Source of the DNA: Desulfomonile tiedjei DSM 6799
GTDB taxonomy: Bacteria; Desulfobacterota; Desulfomonilia; Desulfomonilales; Desulfomonilaceae
NCBI RefSeq assembly: GCF_000266945.1
Contig: NC_018025.1
Span: 5,770,001 to 5,834,000, forward strand
Reading direction: 5' to 3'
DNA length: 64,000 bases
The notes beneath the pieces were generated by a model. That model was given only the letters and a program-made list of their open reading frames with translations, was not told where the DNA came from and searched no databases. The translations under genes were made by a program, and so were the position numbers. Numbering within the stretch: position 1 is the stretch's first letter; each line of letters begins with the position of its first letter. This document shows positions 16,721-25,079 of this stretch, piece after piece.

Positions 16721-17548
16721 ATGACCGAACAGCAGAGCAGTAACCTCGTCATCTATGAACGAGACGGATACGTTGGGATGATTACTCTCAGTAGACCCGA
16801 ACGACGAAATGCATTAAACCTGCAACTCTGGAACGATCTCGGCCGTGCTGTTGCCGCTGCCGAGGAAGATACCGAGGTTAGAGTCATCCTGCTGCGCGGG
16901 GCAGGCAAATCGTTCTGCGCGGGGCTCGATTTGAGTCCCGATAACGAGATTATTTCCATCATCACAGGCGTGCCCAATGCTGCGCAAAAAACGAGGTTCT
17001 ACAAGACTGTAAGGCGCATCCAGCAAATCCATAACCGGTTTGAAAATATTCCCGTTCCGGTCATTGGAGTCCTTCACGGACACTGCCTTGGAGCCGGTCT
17101 TGAATTGGCCCTGTGCTGTGATTTTCGGCTCTGTTCCGCTGATACCGTGTTTTCCCTTCCTGAAGCCACACTGGCGATCATCACCGACGTGGGGGGGTTG
17201 CAGCGTTTGCCGCGAGTTGTGGGGCAGGGGCCTGCGCGCGAAATAGCGTACAGGGGCAATCGATTCGGGGCAGATTATGCGCTGCGTATCAATCTCGTAA
17301 ACGAATCATACCCCGATCAGGAAACCCTGAACCGCAAAGCTATGGAGATTGCACTGGAAATAGCCGGAAATCCACCGCTCGCAGTTCAGGGAGCGAAAAA
17401 TGTGCTGCTCTATTCGGATACTCTTCCCGTTGATTGTGCTCAGGACTACACAGCCGCACGATCTGCCATGCTCATGCCGTCTGACGATCTCATGGAAGCA
17501 ATGGCAGCGTACATGCAGAAACGAAAGGGTGAGTTTAAGGGAGCTTAG
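16721..17548 (+). CDS. Enoyl-CoA hydratase/isomerase family, dienoyl-CoA isomerase-like (275 aa)
   Basis: Crotonase fold. The oxyanion-hole segments are FCAGLDLS (residues 65-72) and GHCLGAGLELALCCD (120-134). In SLPEATLAIITDVGGLQRLPR the two acidic residues Glu148 and Asp156 are eight apart, as in delta(3,5)-delta(2,4)-dienoyl-CoA isomerase (ECH1), where the second Asp replaces the usual Pro/Gly. This suggests double-bond isomerisation rather than hydration; the reaction is inferred. Start ATG 16721 follows TAGGAG. It heads a cluster with a DUF169 protein and a dienoyl-CoA reductase-like flavoprotein on the same strand. Confidence 0.88.
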   Translation: MTEQQSSNLVIYERDGYVGMITLSRPERRNALNLQLWNDLGRAVAAAEEDTEVRVILLRGAGKSFCAGLDLSPDNEIISIITGVPNAAQKTRFYKTVRRIQQIHNRFENIPVPVIGVLHGHCLGAGLELALCCDFRLCSADTVFSLPEATLAIITDVGGLQRLPRVVGQGPAREIAYRGNRFGADYALRINLVNESYPDQETLNRKAMEIALEIAGNPPLAVQGAKNVLLYSDTLPVDCAQDYTAARSAMLMPSDDLMEAMAAYMQKRKGEFKGA

Positions 17549-17694
17549 ACGAATCGTCTGAAGCTCTCCAAATTGTTTGTACGCAATACATATTTATCTG
17601 GAAATTTGGGCTCGAAATAGTTAGCATACTAACTACGTCGGGAAGTGACGCCATATTGTTCCTGACCTGATTTCGCCTTCACTGGAGTAATGTC

Positions 17695-18489
17695 ATGGAT
17701 CAACAGGAAAGACAAAGAGCTGCGGAATTCCTTAGCAACGATCTCCGTTTAAGGACCCAACCGGTGGAGGTCAAATTTCTCGCTGAAGCTGTATTTCCGG
17801 ATAAAACCAGGAGGCCGTCCGAAGTACTCGGAAAAAAAGTGACGATCTGCCAGGGAGTTACCATGGCTCGTTCTTATGGGTGGACCGTGGGGCTCACCAA
17901 ACAGGATTTGACTTGTGTTCCGGGCATGATTTCCTTCGGAATGACGGGAACCTCACATCCAGCGAAAGTCATAGGCAAGCTCTTCTGTGAAGTAACCCTG
18001 GCAAAGGACGCAGATTCGGTTCAGAAGGAAACGGATTCCATGTCCTTCCTGGGGAAAGACGAATATCCAGGCATACTGCTTGCGCCCTTGGGTAAGCTTG
18101 CCTCCGATCCGGATACCGTGGCAGTTTACGGGAATCCGGCTCAGGTCATGCGCATGATCCAGGGATGGACGTATATTCACGGAGAACGGGTTACAGGTAA
18201 TTTCGGCGGTAAGGTCGAATGTACCGAATACTTGATCGCTCCCTTCAATTCCGGTACTGCTCGAGTAGCCATTCCGGGTAATGGAGACAGGATCTTCTCC
18301 ATGACTCAGGATGATGAAATGGTATTTTCGCTTCCAGCCGGAGGCCTCGCCGATCTGGTGGAAGGACTGAAACAGGCAGGCAAGAAATTGGGAGCACGGT
18401 ACCCAATAACATTCTATCAGAACTTTCAACCTGAATTTCCGAAGTACTATAAAGTGCTCGGCAAAGAAGTGGGCATCAGTAACGAGTGA
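17695..18489 (+). CDS. DUF169 family protein (264 aa)
   Basis: The protein matches the DUF169 pattern: an N-terminal region with PVEVKFLAEAVFP, then a conserved Cys-containing segment (KKVTICQGVTMARSYGW, LTCVPGMISFGM), a central YGNPAQVMRMIQGWTY motif, and GNFGGKVECTEYLIAPF near the C-terminus. DUF169 proteins are soluble, common in anaerobes and methanogens, and have no established function; the conserved Cys residues suggest metal or cofactor binding. Start ATG 17695 is preceded by ggagtaatgtc. Placement between a dienoyl-CoA isomerase-like crotonase and a dienoyl-CoA reductase-like enzyme hints at a role in CoA-ester metabolism; this is inference. Confidence 0.85.
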   Translation: MDQQERQRAAEFLSNDLRLRTQPVEVKFLAEAVFPDKTRRPSEVLGKKVTICQGVTMARSYGWTVGLTKQDLTCVPGMISFGMTGTSHPAKVIGKLFCEVTLAKDADSVQKETDSMSFLGKDEYPGILLAPLGKLASDPDTVAVYGNPAQVMRMIQGWTYIHGERVTGNFGGKVECTEYLIAPFNSGTARVAIPGNGDRIFSMTQDDEMVFSLPAGGLADLVEGLKQAGKKLGARYPITFYQNFQPEFPKYYKVLGKEVGISNE

Positions 18490-18565
18490 TTCCAAAGCGA
18501 TAAGGGTTTCCCCGGCAAAAAACAGTACGACATGCCTCAATGGCGGTCATAAACGGGAGGTGGCT

Positions 18566-20569
18566 GTGATAACGAAATTGTTTGAACCTATTACCATCAA
18601 TACCATGCATTTGGCTAACCGCGTGGTCATGACTGCCATGCACCTCAACTACACCCCGGGAGGCGTGATTAACGATCGGTTCATAGATTTTTACGTCGCG
18701 AGAGCGCGGGGTGGGGCAGGACTCATCATCATCGGTGGGGCGGAAATTGACGACCAGGCGTGCGGAATAGATTTCATGGTATCCATCAAGGATGACAAGT
18801 ACATACCCGGGCTGAAACGATATACTGACGCCATTCACGCCGTGGGTGGAAAAACCGCAGTCCAGTTGTACATGGCAGGGGCATACTCGTTCTGCGGATT
18901 GAAGGGATTGCCGATTTTGGCACCCTCCGAGATTAAGAGCTATTTTACCCGCCAGACCACGGTGGCCATGACCGTCGAAGATATTCAACGCGTTCAACAG
19001 GATTACGTAAGTGCCACCCGGCGAGCAAAAGAAGCCGGGTTCGATGCTGTTGAAGTGATTGCATCTGCCGGATATCTCATATCTCAATTTCTCTCACCCA
19101 AGACGAACAAGAGAACTGACGAATACGGAGGTTCCCTGGAAAATCGTATGCGTTTCGGTGTGGAGACGATCCGTCTCGTACGTCGGGAAGCTGGTTCCGA
19201 TATGGCGCTAATCGTTCGAGTTGCCGGCAATGACTTTGTACCAGGCAGTCACACGAACGTGGAAGCTCGCCAATTTGCGGCTGAAGTCGAAAAAGCCGGG
19301 GCGGATCTCATAAATGTCACCGGTGGATGGCACGAGAGCCGAGTGCCCCAGATTACCATGGATTTGCCCCAGGCAGGATTCGTGTATCTTGCCAAAGGCA
19401 TCAAGGAGGCTGTTTCGGTTCCGGTAGTCGGATGTAACCGCATCAACGACCCGTTCATTGCGGAAGAGGTCCTCAGAGAAGGCGTTGCAGATCTCGTGGG
19501 AGTCGCACGGGGACTCATTACAGATCCTGAATTCGTGAATAAGGCCAAGCAGGGGAGATCCTCGGAAATCCGACGATGTGTAGCCTGTAATCAGCGATGC
19601 TTCGATCACGTGTTTGCGCTCAAACCGGTGGGATGCATGGTGAATCCTCGGGCCGGTCGAGAGGCTCAGACGGAAATCTCTCCCACGACAAATCCCAAGA
19701 ACATCATGGTCATCGGAGCCGGTCCTGCCGGGTGCGAATTCGCGTTGATCGCTGCTCAACGGGGTCACAAAGTAACCGTATATGAGAAAGAGAACGAAAT
19801 CGGCGGTCAGGTGCGTTGGGCTGCAGATCCGACCCACAAGCACGATTTCCACTACATTTTTGATTACTACAGAGTTGCACTTCCTAAAGCCGGAGTCGAT
19901 GTGAAGCTCGGCATCGAAGTAACTAAAGATCTGGCCGCAAAAGAAAAACCCGATCTGATCGTTGCCGCAACAGGAGCTGCTCCTTTCAAACCACCCATTG
20001 ATGCGCTCAACGCACCTCACGTCTGCCAGGCATGGGATGTGCTCCAGGGGAAAGTCACCACCGGGGCAAACGTAGTCGTAGTGGGAGGGGGGTCCGTGGG
20101 ACTCGAGACCGCAATCTTGCTCGCCTCGAAAGGAACCATTTCTCCGCAGCAGCTCTATTTTCTTACATTACATAATGCTGAAGATCCCGCGGTACTGAGG
20201 CAGTTAATGGTAAAAGGCGTTAAGAAAGTCACAGTAATCGAAATGATGCCCCGCATTGCACAGGACGTCGGGCCTTCTACACGCTGGGTGCTCCTGAAGG
20301 AAATAGAACTGCGCGGCATAGACGTAATTACCGAAGCAAAAATGGAGGACCTGACCCCGGGGAAGATCGTGTACAGCAATGCCAATGGTGATAACGTGAC
20401 TATTCCGGCGGATACTGTGGTGCTTGCCATGGGTGCACGGCCGGAAAATTCTCTCGCGATTGCGTTGGAGCAAGCGGGATTCAATGTGAAAACTCTTGGC
20501 GATGCGAACAAAGTGGGCCGCATCGGGAATGCGATAGAAGACGCTTTTATGTTGGCAAGGGAAATCTAA
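18566..20569 (+). CDS. 2,4-dienoyl-CoA reductase-type NADH:flavin oxidoreductase with 4Fe-4S cluster (667 aa)
   Basis: Modular FMN/4Fe-4S/FAD enzyme. The N-terminal OYE-like TIM barrel has the catalytic Tyr in ASAGYLISQF and His in GGWHESRVP. The [4Fe-4S] cysteines are CVACNQRC followed by GCMVNP (about residues 338-357). The C-terminal half has two dinucleotide folds, VIGAGPAGCEFALIAAQRG (FAD) and VVVVGGGSVGLETAILLAS (NAD(P)H). Relatives reduce 2,4-dienoyl-CoA or related enones. GTG 18566 is preferred (GGAGG five bases upstream) over GTG 18560. Together with the crotonase at 16721 it suggests processing of polyunsaturated or alicyclic CoA esters; the exact substrate is not shown. Confidence 0.93.
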   Translation: MITKLFEPITINTMHLANRVVMTAMHLNYTPGGVINDRFIDFYVARARGGAGLIIIGGAEIDDQACGIDFMVSIKDDKYIPGLKRYTDAIHAVGGKTAVQLYMAGAYSFCGLKGLPILAPSEIKSYFTRQTTVAMTVEDIQRVQQDYVSATRRAKEAGFDAVEVIASAGYLISQFLSPKTNKRTDEYGGSLENRMRFGVETIRLVRREAGSDMALIVRVAGNDFVPGSHTNVEARQFAAEVEKAGADLINVTGGWHESRVPQITMDLPQAGFVYLAKGIKEAVSVPVVGCNRINDPFIAEEVLREGVADLVGVARGLITDPEFVNKAKQGRSSEIRRCVACNQRCFDHVFALKPVGCMVNPRAGREAQTEISPTTNPKNIMVIGAGPAGCEFALIAAQRGHKVTVYEKENEIGGQVRWAADPTHKHDFHYIFDYYRVALPKAGVDVKLGIEVTKDLAAKEKPDLIVAATGAAPFKPPIDALNAPHVCQAWDVLQGKVTTGANVVVVGGGSVGLETAILLASKGTISPQQLYFLTLHNAEDPAVLRQLMVKGVKKVTVIEMMPRIAQDVGPSTRWVLLKEIELRGIDVITEAKMEDLTPGKIVYSNANGDNVTIPADTVVLAMGARPENSLAIALEQAGFNVKTLGDANKVGRIGNAIEDAFMLAREI

Positions 20570-20607
20570 CAATCCAGTTTTTGGTTTTGGTATAGTCTTC
20601 ACCAACA

Positions 20608-20633
20608 GCACTGGCCCGTAAAACGGGTCAGTG
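20608..20633 (+). terminator. Hairpin after the dienoyl-CoA reductase-like gene
   Basis: A ten-base stem (cactggcccg paired with cgggtcagtg, small loop) lies 39 bases past the stop. No U-run follows, so it may be a processing or Rho-assisted terminator. Similar small hairpins lie at 46792-46881. Confidence 0.45.
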
Positions 20634-20844
20634 CGACAGATCATAGCCCCCTTTCTCCCAACTCTATTGTCTTGACATGACCTAAAACTTCGGTCAAAGA
20701 AGGGGTAAATGTGTGAAAATTCGCAAAATTTGTTTGACTACAGTTCTGATGTTAAGTAAGCTGTAAGTTAGTAAAATAGACCTAACTGGTTCAGTAAAGC
20801 AATCACAGGTTTTCAACGTTATCTTAACTCATGTGAGGAGGCCA

Positions 20845-21164
20845 CATTGAGGCATTTCGGGAACAAGGGGGAGTTGCCCGGCAAAAGTGCCGTCAGCCCC
20901 GAAAATGGCAAGATCTCACCATAATTCAGGAAGATAGCGTTTCGTAGAAGCATAAGCTGAATTCTGTTGACGGGGAGGCGAGGTTTTCATACAAGGCTGA
21001 AAACAGAGAGCCTGTTGTTGTCACCTGAGGCATTGCGCGGGGAGACTCCTTGTCAGGATCGGAAGCGGGGGTGAAGCCGGCAACGAGCAGATCGCGAACA
21101 ATCTGAAAGCCTTGTAATCTGTTTTAATCCGTCTTGACAATACAAGTCCAGGGGAGGCAGAGAA
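20845..21164 (+). promoter_or_regulatory. Long, possibly structured 5' leader of the Trp/Tyr-rich protein gene
   Basis: This is a ~600-bp gap (20570-21164) whose distal half looks foldable. Segment 1 pairs catttcggg with ccccgaaaatg around an inner hairpin, cggcaaaagtgccg. Segment 2 is closed by tacaaggct (20990) and agccttgta (21108), enclosing ~110 nt. No known riboswitch signature is recognised. A strong ribosome binding site (GGGGAGG) precedes ATG 21165. A role as a leader RNA is inference. Confidence 0.35.
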
Positions 21165-22220
21165 ATGTATTGCCGCGAATTCGCTTTAGAGCAATTAGAG
21201 GAGAGGATCGTTCTGGACGCTGCAGTAGTTGACACTCATGATGTTCAGGACAATGCATCTGATGGCACTCAAGTGGACAGTCTAGGCTGGGTTTATGTAA
21301 GTAACGGGTGGTGGTACAACAACGATGGAGGAGGCTGGTGGTACAACCAGTATAGCACTTGGTGGTGGAACGAATATACCGACTGGTGGTATATGAACGC
21401 GAGCGGATTCGATTGGTGGTATCACGGGACATACGAATATTTTGCAAACGAGCATAGCACCGGAGCGTGGTTTTGGTACGACGCCGCCGATGACTATACA
21501 TGGGAGCCGGTAGGAAGGTGGTTTTATTCCTCCGACGGTTACTGGGAGTGGAGTGATTTCAGTAATCACGTCTATTTATCCTATTATGATTACACTTATT
21601 TGTCCGACGACTACTACCTGTACAATGAACTCACCTATTCCAACCTGGCAACATGGTACATGTATCCGGGAAGCGACAACTGGTGGAGCGGTGGCGCATT
21701 GTGCGTGGCCGTTGCAGATAATTCGGACGACTGGATGGTGCAAGCGCTGGACTATGCCAACCTGGACGTCGTATGCATGGAATTCGATTTTGAATATGAC
21801 TCTTTTAGTGAGATTGTGAGCTCTATCGGTTGGGTCTCCTGGTTCTACGGGACTACGATTGATTATTTGGCCATTCTGGGCCATGGGTATACTTCAGGAG
21901 ACGGAATGTGCATAGGAGATTGGATTACTACCGATAATTATTGGTATTTCTATTCCGATTTCGTGGAGTTGAGCTCGTATATGGACTATTACGGGCAAAT
22001 TCAGCTCTATCACTGTTATGTCGGACAAGCATGGGACATGCTCGATGATATTGCCGATTGGACCGATACTTACATCTTCGCCAATACCGATAGCACCGTA
22101 TATCACTATCCCACCGGTTCATTCTGGATATCAGATGGAGATGACAGCACATTAACATTTGAGTACAAAAGCTATTATTACGCTAACTACGTCAACCTTT
22201 TCACATGGGATTATTACTAA
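21165..22220 (+). CDS. Trp/Tyr-rich LEPR-type protein with C-terminal DUF4347/caspase-like domain (351 aa)
   Basis: Three parts are visible. Residues 8-20 (LEQLEERIVLDAA) are a LEPR-XLL-type N-terminal motif seen at the start of many large surface proteins. Residues 40-130 are packed with aromatic motifs such as GWVYVSNGWWYNNDG and WWWNEYTDWWY, with 18 Trp between positions 42 and 129; these loosely resemble choline-binding or GW-type repeats. Residues 175-315 resemble DUF4347: LAILGHGYTSGDG puts His240 in a GHG, and QLYHCYVGQ gives Cys284, as in the His/Cys dyad of caspase-like clan CD folds. There is no ordinary signal peptide. A surface protein with a possible peptidase-like domain is inferred; function unknown. 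Confidence 0.75.
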   Translation: MYCREFALEQLEERIVLDAAVVDTHDVQDNASDGTQVDSLGWVYVSNGWWYNNDGGGWWYNQYSTWWWNEYTDWWYMNASGFDWWYHGTYEYFANEHSTGAWFWYDAADDYTWEPVGRWFYSSDGYWEWSDFSNHVYLSYYDYTYLSDDYYLYNELTYSNLATWYMYPGSDNWWSGGALCVAVADNSDDWMVQALDYANLDVVCMEFDFEYDSFSEIVSSIGWVSWFYGTTIDYLAILGHGYTSGDGMCIGDWITTDNYWYFYSDFVELSSYMDYYGQIQLYHCYVGQAWDMLDDIADWTDTYIFANTDSTVYHYPTGSFWISDGDDSTLTFEYKSYYYANYVNLFTWDYY

Positions 22221-22243
22221 TCACTCACATTCTTCAACGCGAT

Positions 22244-22265
22244 GGGGCTGCTGAAAAGCAGCCCC
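22244..22265. terminator. Hairpin between convergent genes
   Basis: Perfect nine-base stem, ggggctgct/agcagcccc, with a GAAA tetraloop, 23 bases after the stop of the Trp/Tyr-rich gene and before the convergent MoaE-like gene. There is no clear U-run on either side. Confidence 0.5.
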
Positions 22266-22292
22266 AGGTTTGAAGAATGGTACTTGCTTGTA

Positions 22293-22667
22293 TTAATCGG
22301 CATAATGTTCGGTTTTCTGCACGCCCTCGGCTTTGACACGTTCCAACGTTTCTCGCAAAACCGTGAATACATTCTCCCGGATGTCTCCGGCTACGACAAT
22401 GTAAAGCAGATCGTCACCCACGCGTAACTCACCTTCCATAGCCTGTATTGCCACAGCCACAATCCCCGGCTGCGACTCTGCCCATTTTCGGATATTTTCG
22501 ATAGAGGTATAATTCGGCGCGACTTCCATGCCGGTCACGGTTCGCCCATCGGAACGGGCAAATTCCCGTACAATTCCATTATGGCATAGGATCATGCCCG
22601 CACGACCGATATGAGGATGCGCTTTCACTTCAGCGATCAAATGCTCCAGGGATTTACGATCAGGCAC
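22293..22667 (-). CDS. MoaE-like protein (molybdopterin synthase large-subunit fold, 124 aa)
   Basis: The fold is suggested by HNGIVREFARSDGRTVTGME, equivalent to the FTGxVR segment of MoaE, and by the C-terminal helix ETLERVKAEGVQKTEHY. Lys112 and Lys118 lie where MoaE has its two active-site lysines, although the spacing is one residue shorter. The HR motifs of classical MoaE are replaced (EGEL, DIRENV). MoaE with MoaD inserts dithiolene sulfur into precursor Z to make molybdopterin. No moaD or other moa gene is nearby, so this may be a divergent paralogue. The start is GTG 22667 behind GAGAGGTGG. It is followed on the other strand by the Trp/Tyr-rich gene. Confidence 0.7.
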   Translation of the reverse strand: MPDRKSLEHLIAEVKAHPHIGRAGMILCHNGIVREFARSDGRTVTGMEVAPNYTSIENIRKWAESQPGIVAVAIQAMEGELRVGDDLLYIVVAGDIRENVFTVLRETLERVKAEGVQKTEHYAD

Positions 22668-22715
22668 AATTCCACCTCTCTTGTTGGTTCTTGGTTGAGG
22701 ATTTGCAGCGCGTAT

Positions 22716-23405
22716 TCAGGGCGTAACCGTGTCCAGGGTTTTCATGAGGAGCCGTCCATTGTCCGATAGCACCCCCATGTTCTCGTAAAAGACATCCTGG
22801 ACCGAGACGCCGGCTCCATGATACGTCTCGTTTGCCTGCTTGTCAGGCACCAGTGATGCGCCATTCAGCGACAGACCGGCAAAAAGTCCTTTGGATTGCG
22901 AATAAGAGAGGATTCCCGATTCGAAGCGCACGTTCGTTTCCGCGGACGCTTCCCTTCCAACAGGACCTGCAGCAACGGAGATATCCGCACCGAGGATGAA
23001 CCCTTCTTCCAGGAGTCGCTGCACGCTCGCTTCCGTCATGAGCAGAAGGATCAGGTCCGTTGATTGTGCACCAAGCTGAAAACCGAGACTGCCTCCCTTG
23101 ATGTAGAAGAAAGCAGGTCTGCTCCAAAGGCCGGTGTTTTCATCGCGTCGCAGGACTACACCTTGGCCGTAACTTGCGCCGACCAACAGTCCTACCTTGA
23201 TGAGTCCGGGAAAGACCGCAATTCCTCTGCTTCGCTGCAGGAGATCTCGCGGGATCCCCCGATCGGGCATCTCCAGCGCATTCTTGAGCGCCAGATTGCA
23301 TACTGCAATGCGCTCATCCAATTCCTGGAAAGAAGCAGCCGACGTTTCGGTGCCCAGGAAGAGCAACAGCGTACCTGCAAGTATCCAATTCCCGATGGTC
23401 TTCAT
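22716..23405 (-). CDS. SYLF (Ysc84) domain lipid-binding protein, exported (229 aa)
   Basis: A signal peptide (WILAGTLLLFLGTETSAA) is followed by a SYLF domain of normal size. Typical segments are RSRGIAVFPGLIKVGLLVGASYGQGV (split as separate short motifs), KGGSLGFQLGAQSTDLILLL, SVAAGPVGREASA and GLFAGLSLNGASLVPDK. Bacterial SYLF proteins are probably periplasmic or outer-membrane-associated and bind lipids or phosphoinositides in eukaryotic relatives; the bacterial role is unclear. The ATG at 23405 is used because the upstream codon at 23417 is TTG. It sits directly downstream of the purH-like gene (22-base gap), so both may be co-transcribed. Confidence 0.88.
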   Translation of the reverse strand: MKTIGNWILAGTLLLFLGTETSAASFQELDERIAVCNLALKNALEMPDRGIPRDLLQRSRGIAVFPGLIKVGLLVGASYGQGVVLRRDENTGLWSRPAFFYIKGGSLGFQLGAQSTDLILLLMTEASVQRLLEEGFILGADISVAAGPVGREASAETNVRFESGILSYSQSKGLFAGLSLNGASLVPDKQANETYHGAGVSVQDVFYENMGVLSDNGRLLMKTLDTVTP

Positions 23406-23427
23406 GAATAATCCCAAATCTCTGACT

Positions 23428-24693
23428 TTAATGCTTGAAAGCCCTCTGATTGGTAAACATCATCGTAACCTTGGGGTTTGCCTGATTGCATGCCTCGATG
23501 GATTCAAAGTCACGGTCCGATCCTCCGGGATGCACAATTGCGGAAACACCCTGTCTGATTCCCACGTCTACGCCATCTCTGAACGGGAAGAACGCGTCGG
23601 AAACCATGACCGAACCCGTAAGCCCGGCCTTGTGTTCGTTCGTTTCAGCATCCAATTCAGCTCGAATGTTCGCATCTGCCATTTCATTGTACGGTACTCC
23701 GTGCCGCTCGAAACAGAGTCGATCACGGTATTTGACATAGGCTTTGAAGACCGCTATTTCAGCAACTCCGACACGGTCCTGTTCGCCGGTTCCAATGCCC
23801 ACCGTACAGCCGTCCTTTACGTATAATACTGAATTGGAAGTTACTCCCTGTTCCACTGCCCAGCCGAATACCATGTCATCGAGCTCGCGTTGTGTGGGGG
23901 GGCGCTCTATGGTGTAGTCCGTGCCTTTGTATGTGGTCCTGGCAGGAATCAGGTCTTTTGACGAGCGAATCGCGTTTACGGCAGACTGCTGAACAATTAT
24001 GCCGCCGTCCATGAGCGATTTGAATTCCACGAAACGTCGTGAGACATAATCGTGCAGTCTGTCCATGCGAGGAACTGTCATGATGCGGAGGTTCTTTCGT
24101 TTGGCTAGAATCTCCACAATTCCTTCTTCATAATCCGGAGCCGCCACCACTTCGAGATAATTTGCTGCCACAAGCTGTGCAGTTTCTTTATCAACAGGAC
24201 GGTTGAAGACCGCGGCCCCTCCGAATGCTGCGATCCTGTCAGCAACATCAGCTTTGTGATACGCAGCGGCCAAACGCGTATCAATGGCAACTCCTGATGG
24301 ATTGTTGTGCTTCATTATGGAGCAGGCCGGAGTGGCCATCAAGAATTTCAGGATATTCAGAGCATTGTCCACATCGGTGAGATTAGTTTTGCCCGGATGT
24401 TTTCCAGCCTGGAGCATCTCTTTTTCCGTTATGGCACTGACCAGGCCGCCTCCCGGTTCTATGAACTTGCAGTCGCCGAGAAGAAGGTTGCCGCTGACCA
24501 ACTCATACAAAGCCGCCTCTTGACCGGGATTCTCTCCGTAACGCAATCCTTTCTCGACAAGATCGCCGGAGGAATCGGGGATTTTCCAGGTTTGCTTTCG
24601 ATATTCGAGTTGCTGATCTCCGAAGATGATTTTCATAGTATCCGGAAAATGGTCATCCATCACGGTCCGATATTTGCTCTTCATATCTTCCAT
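23428..24693 (-). CDS. AICAR transformylase-type protein (PurH C-terminal domain, stand-alone, 421 aa)
   Basis: This is an AICARFT domain without the N-terminal MGS/IMP cyclohydrolase domain of bifunctional PurH. Signature segments are LRYGENPGQEAALYE, TPACSIMKHNNPSGVA (with the Lys-His pair of the active site), RIAAFGGAAVFNRPVD, GGIIVQQSA, and near the end SDAFFPFRDGVDVGIRQGVSAIVHPGGS. The enzyme formylates AICAR with 10-formyl-THF in purine synthesis; stand-alone proteins of this type are annotated as IMP cyclohydrolase or AICARFT in anaerobes. ATG 24693 follows GGAGGA. The separate cyclohydrolase gene is not in this window. Confidence 0.9.
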   Translation of the reverse strand: MEDMKSKYRTVMDDHFPDTMKIIFGDQQLEYRKQTWKIPDSSGDLVEKGLRYGENPGQEAALYELVSGNLLLGDCKFIEPGGGLVSAITEKEMLQAGKHPGKTNLTDVDNALNILKFLMATPACSIMKHNNPSGVAIDTRLAAAYHKADVADRIAAFGGAAVFNRPVDKETAQLVAANYLEVVAAPDYEEGIVEILAKRKNLRIMTVPRMDRLHDYVSRRFVEFKSLMDGGIIVQQSAVNAIRSSKDLIPARTTYKGTDYTIERPPTQRELDDMVFGWAVEQGVTSNSVLYVKDGCTVGIGTGEQDRVGVAEIAVFKAYVKYRDRLCFERHGVPYNEMADANIRAELDAETNEHKAGLTGSVMVSDAFFPFRDGVDVGIRQGVSAIVHPGGSDRDFESIEACNQANPKVTMMFTNQRAFKH

Positions 24694-24890
24694 GTACTGT
24701 CCTCCTTCAGCACTGCGGAGCATTTATGCATTTATACGCAACTCTATTGTCAGGCGAGTGCAGGGGAATCTAGCACGATTTTTGTCGAGGCACAAATGAA
24801 TCGAACCTTCAGAAACCGTGGCGTTCGTCATCTTCCGTGACAGAAGGCAATGTGATAATCTCATTTAACAGGGATTAATTTACACCAATG
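24694..24890. other. Gap upstream of the purH-like gene
   Basis: No gene or repeat recognised before repeat F begins at about 24891; probable promoter region for the purH-like gene. Confidence 0.35.
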
Positions 24891-25023
24891 CGCTATCATA
24901 CGAGTAATATCCCGAAGCCGATCGATTGCCGACTCCGGCGGATCTCCTCCGCTACGGACGGCGCAGCCTGACTTCGCTTCGGAGACCCACCGGAGCCGGC
25001 TTCAGCATTGTCACTTCATAGCG
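24891..25023. repeat. Repeat family F, copy 1 (flanks TPR gene)
   Basis: Core: ctccggcggatctcctccgc, gacggcgcagcctgacttcg, then gagacccaccggagccggct. Its ends are related by inversion (cgctatcata and ttcatagcg). Direct copy at 25760-25893 on the other side of the TPR gene, and a rearranged copy at 30308-30409. Confidence 0.8.
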
Positions 25024-25079
25024 CATCGGCATTAAATGTACCATCCCGCAGTCCCGACAACTATTTCTTGGAGCATCAC

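Noticed and set aside
18476-20020. Long minus-strand frames (203 and 270 codons) opposite the dienoyl-CoA reductase-like gene
   Set aside because: They are antisense shadows of a clearly coding frame with all catalytic motifs.
22293-22667. MoaE-like protein lacking catalytic lysines
   Set aside because: Closer reading shows Lys112 and Lys118 near the expected positions, so no loss is claimed.
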